A DNA stretch of 64,000 bases, from assembly GCA_933822405.4 (NCBI GenBank), contig CAKOGP040002225.1:116301-180300 (forward strand), given 5' to 3'. Below are positions 62,042 through 64,000 of the stretch, piece after piece (position 1 is the stretch's first letter; each line of letters begins with the position of its first letter). The position numbers were made by a program, and so were the translations under genes. Under the pieces are notes generated by a model, which searched no databases, had not been told where the DNA came from, and was given only the letters and a program-made list of their open reading frames with translations. The DNA is from Cylindrotheca closterium (Eukaryota; Bacillariophyta; Bacillariophyceae; Bacillariales; Bacillariaceae).

Positions 62042-64000
62042 TTATTGATTACATTCGGCCAGGTTCCTTAGAAGCATCGACAGTAGCGATATGGCTTCGT
62101 GGTGTTCTGCCTTGATGCTCCATGGCTTTTGGAGCGCCATTGTCATTGCTGCTAGTCCTCCTCGATGCGACAGTTCTTTCAAACGTTCGGGGCTATCCAT
62201 GGTTAGGTTCGCCAGGACTTTGAACGAATTCTCTTGGACTTCTGTATCGTTGGAATGTCTCGTCATGGATGAAATTACAGATTGCAAAACGCCTTCAATG
62301 TTGTCTTGTGGACAACAACTAATGTTGACCAAAGCAGCAGTGGCAGCGCGTTGCATTTCAACACTTCCAGCATTGTTTTGCATGGAAGTGGCCACGACTG
62401 GAATGCCGCCAACCCCTCCAATCGACATTTGTGTCTCGGGATCTAGCGCCAGTCGTTCCAGTGCTTGGCAGGCTGCCAATTGAATCCCCGAATGGGTTGG
62501 ATTCATGTCCATCGCCCGAAGGATTCCAAGTAAGCCTCCGAATTTAACAATGTGCGAGCGATACGATCTCCCTTTGACAGCCTCGATTCCAAGCTTTTCC
62601 AAAGCAGATTGTACGATCTTCAGATCGGGACTCCAAATGTCTTTGCGGAGCATGTCCGCGATTCCCTTGGATGCTTGCGAGCTGCATGTTGACCCAGCGT
62701 CATCCTGACCTGGCGACCCCTCGTCTTCTTTAGGTGGCGGTCTTTGCTTCTGCGGCGTTTCGTGTATTGTATGATCAAACGTAATCTGAGTCATATCATC
62801 ATCGTCGTCCTCGTAGGTTCCATGATTGAATTCAACATCCATGACCGGCAAGTTCTTTTGCGGTGTCTTAGCCTTTGACTTCTTTTCAGAAGACGGAAGA
62901 ACCAATCCAGTTTCGGAGAACATTCGGCTGTTCGTCAGATTAATGTCCAATGGAAGGTCTGGTTGATGAGTAAATTTCTTGGCAGGAGAACCTGTTGTAG
63001 GTCCTGGATTGGTCAAAATCAGTACAGGGCCCTGCTTTTTCTTCGTTGGACTCTTCGACAATGAACTTGGTCGGTCACTGCTCGCCTTGGCACCCTCCTT
63101 CTTTTCCGCATTGTCTGGTCGCATATGTCCCGATAGAGTTTCTTGTTCCGTGTCTTCGGTACTTCCCCCTTTGTCGAATGACACCATTCCCCCAATGGCA
63201 TTCAAAAATTGTTGTGTGTTTTGCAATAGACTCTCGCCATCCTTCTTTTCTTCCCCGGATTCTTCGTATGACTTGTCTGGTTGGATTCGACTCTTTTCTT
63301 CATCTGCATCAAGAACCATGATTGCGTCGTCAACATTCGCTCCACTGCTACGATTGGACCCCTCACCGCCAACAAGAGAAATCGCATCTTCGTAGGTCCT
63401 GCCAGACTGTTCGGAAGCCTTTGAGCTACCCACACTGCGATTCGGTGATAGCGGCGTAGCAGCTGCAGACGGAGCATTGTATGCGACAATCCGAGGTGTT
63501 GGTGGATGCTCTGCTGCCGACCCTTGAACCGTTTCCTGAACGGTTTCTTCGTCCCATACACTTTCTTCTTCTTTGGAAAGATCGTTGTTACTATGCTTCA
63601 GTAGCGATTCAAACGCCAAGAAACTTTTCTGCATTTCCTTGGCAAAAAGCTTTGAATCGTCTCCAGCTGTCACTTGGTCTACAATTTCTTCTACCGTGTA
63701 CTCATCAGAAACGCAGCTATCAGCATCGTCATCCTCTTCTTCCTTTTCTGATTTCTTAAGAATAAGCGATTCGAAGGCCGTGAAACTCTTTTTCATTTCA
63801 TTTTGGAACTGTCTTATCTTTTCCTCCTTGCGCTGTTCCTTGTCGGCCGTTTCCACTCTTCCAGAGGATTGGGTGGTGCTTTTAGCAGGCTTGTCAACGT
63901 GGACGACCCCCGCTAGCTCGGCAATGATGGACTCTGCGACCGTGACGTCGTCATAACCAGTATCGTCGTCTTGCTGCCGTGGTCCATTTGTTGCGGCGAT
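62042..64000 (-). CDS. Armadillo-repeat protein (5' end beyond window)
   Basis: The frame is open from the stop at 62042 to the right edge, 652 codons without a supported start; the GTG at 63856 is merely internal. The N-terminal part is acidic and Ser-rich and includes two copies of a motif EMKKSFTAFESL / EMQKSFLAFESL about 55 residues apart. The C-terminal ~210 residues form armadillo-like helices: SHIVKFGGLLGILRAM, ACQALERLALDPETQ, GGIPVVATSM, RAATAALVNISC and ENSFKVLANLT. Such proteins act as adaptors; partners are unknown. It ends tail to tail with the kinase-like gene, 71 bp apart. No intron seen in this part. Confidence 0.75.
   Translation of the reverse strand: MAATNGPRQQDDDTGYDDVTVAESIIAELAGVVHVDKPAKSTTQSSGRVETADKEQRKEEKIRQFQNEMKKSFTAFESLILKKSEKEEEDDDADSCVSDEYTVEEIVDQVTAGDDSKLFAKEMQKSFLAFESLLKHSNNDLSKEEESVWDEETVQETVQGSAAEHPPTPRIVAYNAPSAAATPLSPNRSVGSSKASEQSGRTYEDAISLVGGEGSNRSSGANVDDAIMVLDADEEKSRIQPDKSYEESGEEKKDGESLLQNTQQFLNAIGGMVSFDKGGSTEDTEQETLSGHMRPDNAEKKEGAKASSDRPSSLSKSPTKKKQGPVLILTNPGPTTGSPAKKFTHQPDLPLDINLTNSRMFSETGLVLPSSEKKSKAKTPQKNLPVMDVEFNHGTYEDDDDDMTQITFDHTIHETPQKQRPPPKEDEGSPGQDDAGSTCSSQASKGIADMLRKDIWSPDLKIVQSALEKLGIEAVKGRSYRSHIVKFGGLLGILRAMDMNPTHSGIQLAACQALERLALDPETQMSIGGVGGIPVVATSMQNNAGSVEMQRAATAALVNISCCPQDNIEGVLQSVISSMTRHSNDTEVQENSFKVLANLTMDSPERLKELSHRGGLAAMTMALQKPWSIKAEHHEAISLLSMLLRNLAECNQ

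Overview
This window is nuclear DNA from a diatom, probably a pennate one. The clues are short GT-AG introns of about 65-190 bp, a fucoxanthin chlorophyll a/c-binding protein, several precursors with a signal peptide followed by an ASAFAP-like plastid cleavage motif, and protein families typical of diatoms (LRR proteins with an NRGGRR block, helicase-associated repeat proteins, GARP/SHLQKYR regulators, a small TPR-like family). The species cannot be fixed from the sequence alone. One assembly gap of 419 N lies at 51397-51815.

Layout. 1-6.1 kb: a 2,640-bp tandem duplication of an MFSD8-like transporter gene, whose right-hand unit runs divergently from a type II membrane protein gene; the left unit keeps only a decayed 5' fragment of that second gene. 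7.4-11 kb: an unknown Ser-rich protein, ATG12, and a duplicated non-coding element with a 69-nt hairpin. 11.7-16.2 kb: ornithine decarboxylase with large insertions, then an ABC1/ADCK kinase. 16.4-21.8 kb: a membrane-anchored PhoX/DUF839-type protein and a plastid SET methyltransferase. 21.8-35.3 kb: a rearranged, gene-poor zone with four copies of a small TPR-like gene (one broken by a stop codon), fragments of neighbouring genes (SET 3' end, ZW10 3' part, Clp 3' end) and dispersed short repeats, surrounding the intact ZW10 gene. 35.3-51 kb is compact and ordinary: plastid Clp ATPase, GARP-type regulator, LRR protein, a tRNA-guanine transglycosylase fused to an HD-domain hydrolase, a NOG1-like organellar GTPase, a long-chain acyl-CoA synthetase and a helicase-associated repeat protein. 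52-64 kb: the FCP, two inverted fragments of an alpha/beta hydrolase gene around an EamA transporter, a small plastid protein, a small secreted protein, a PDI/ERV fusion, a membrane pseudokinase-like protein and an armadillo protein running off the right edge.

These are eukaryotic single genes, not operons, and no one pathway links them. Themes that recur are plastid proteins (SET methyltransferase, Clp, GTPase, FCP, small protein), secretory-pathway proteins (ZW10 tether, PDI/ERV), and clear local duplication with signs of gene conversion. The most unusual gene is the TGT-HD fusion; the most unusual DNA structure is the 21.8-35.3 kb duplication zone and the perfectly identical 1.3-kb tracts of the transporter pair. 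Coordinates of spliced genes span start to stop; exon limits are in the evidence.
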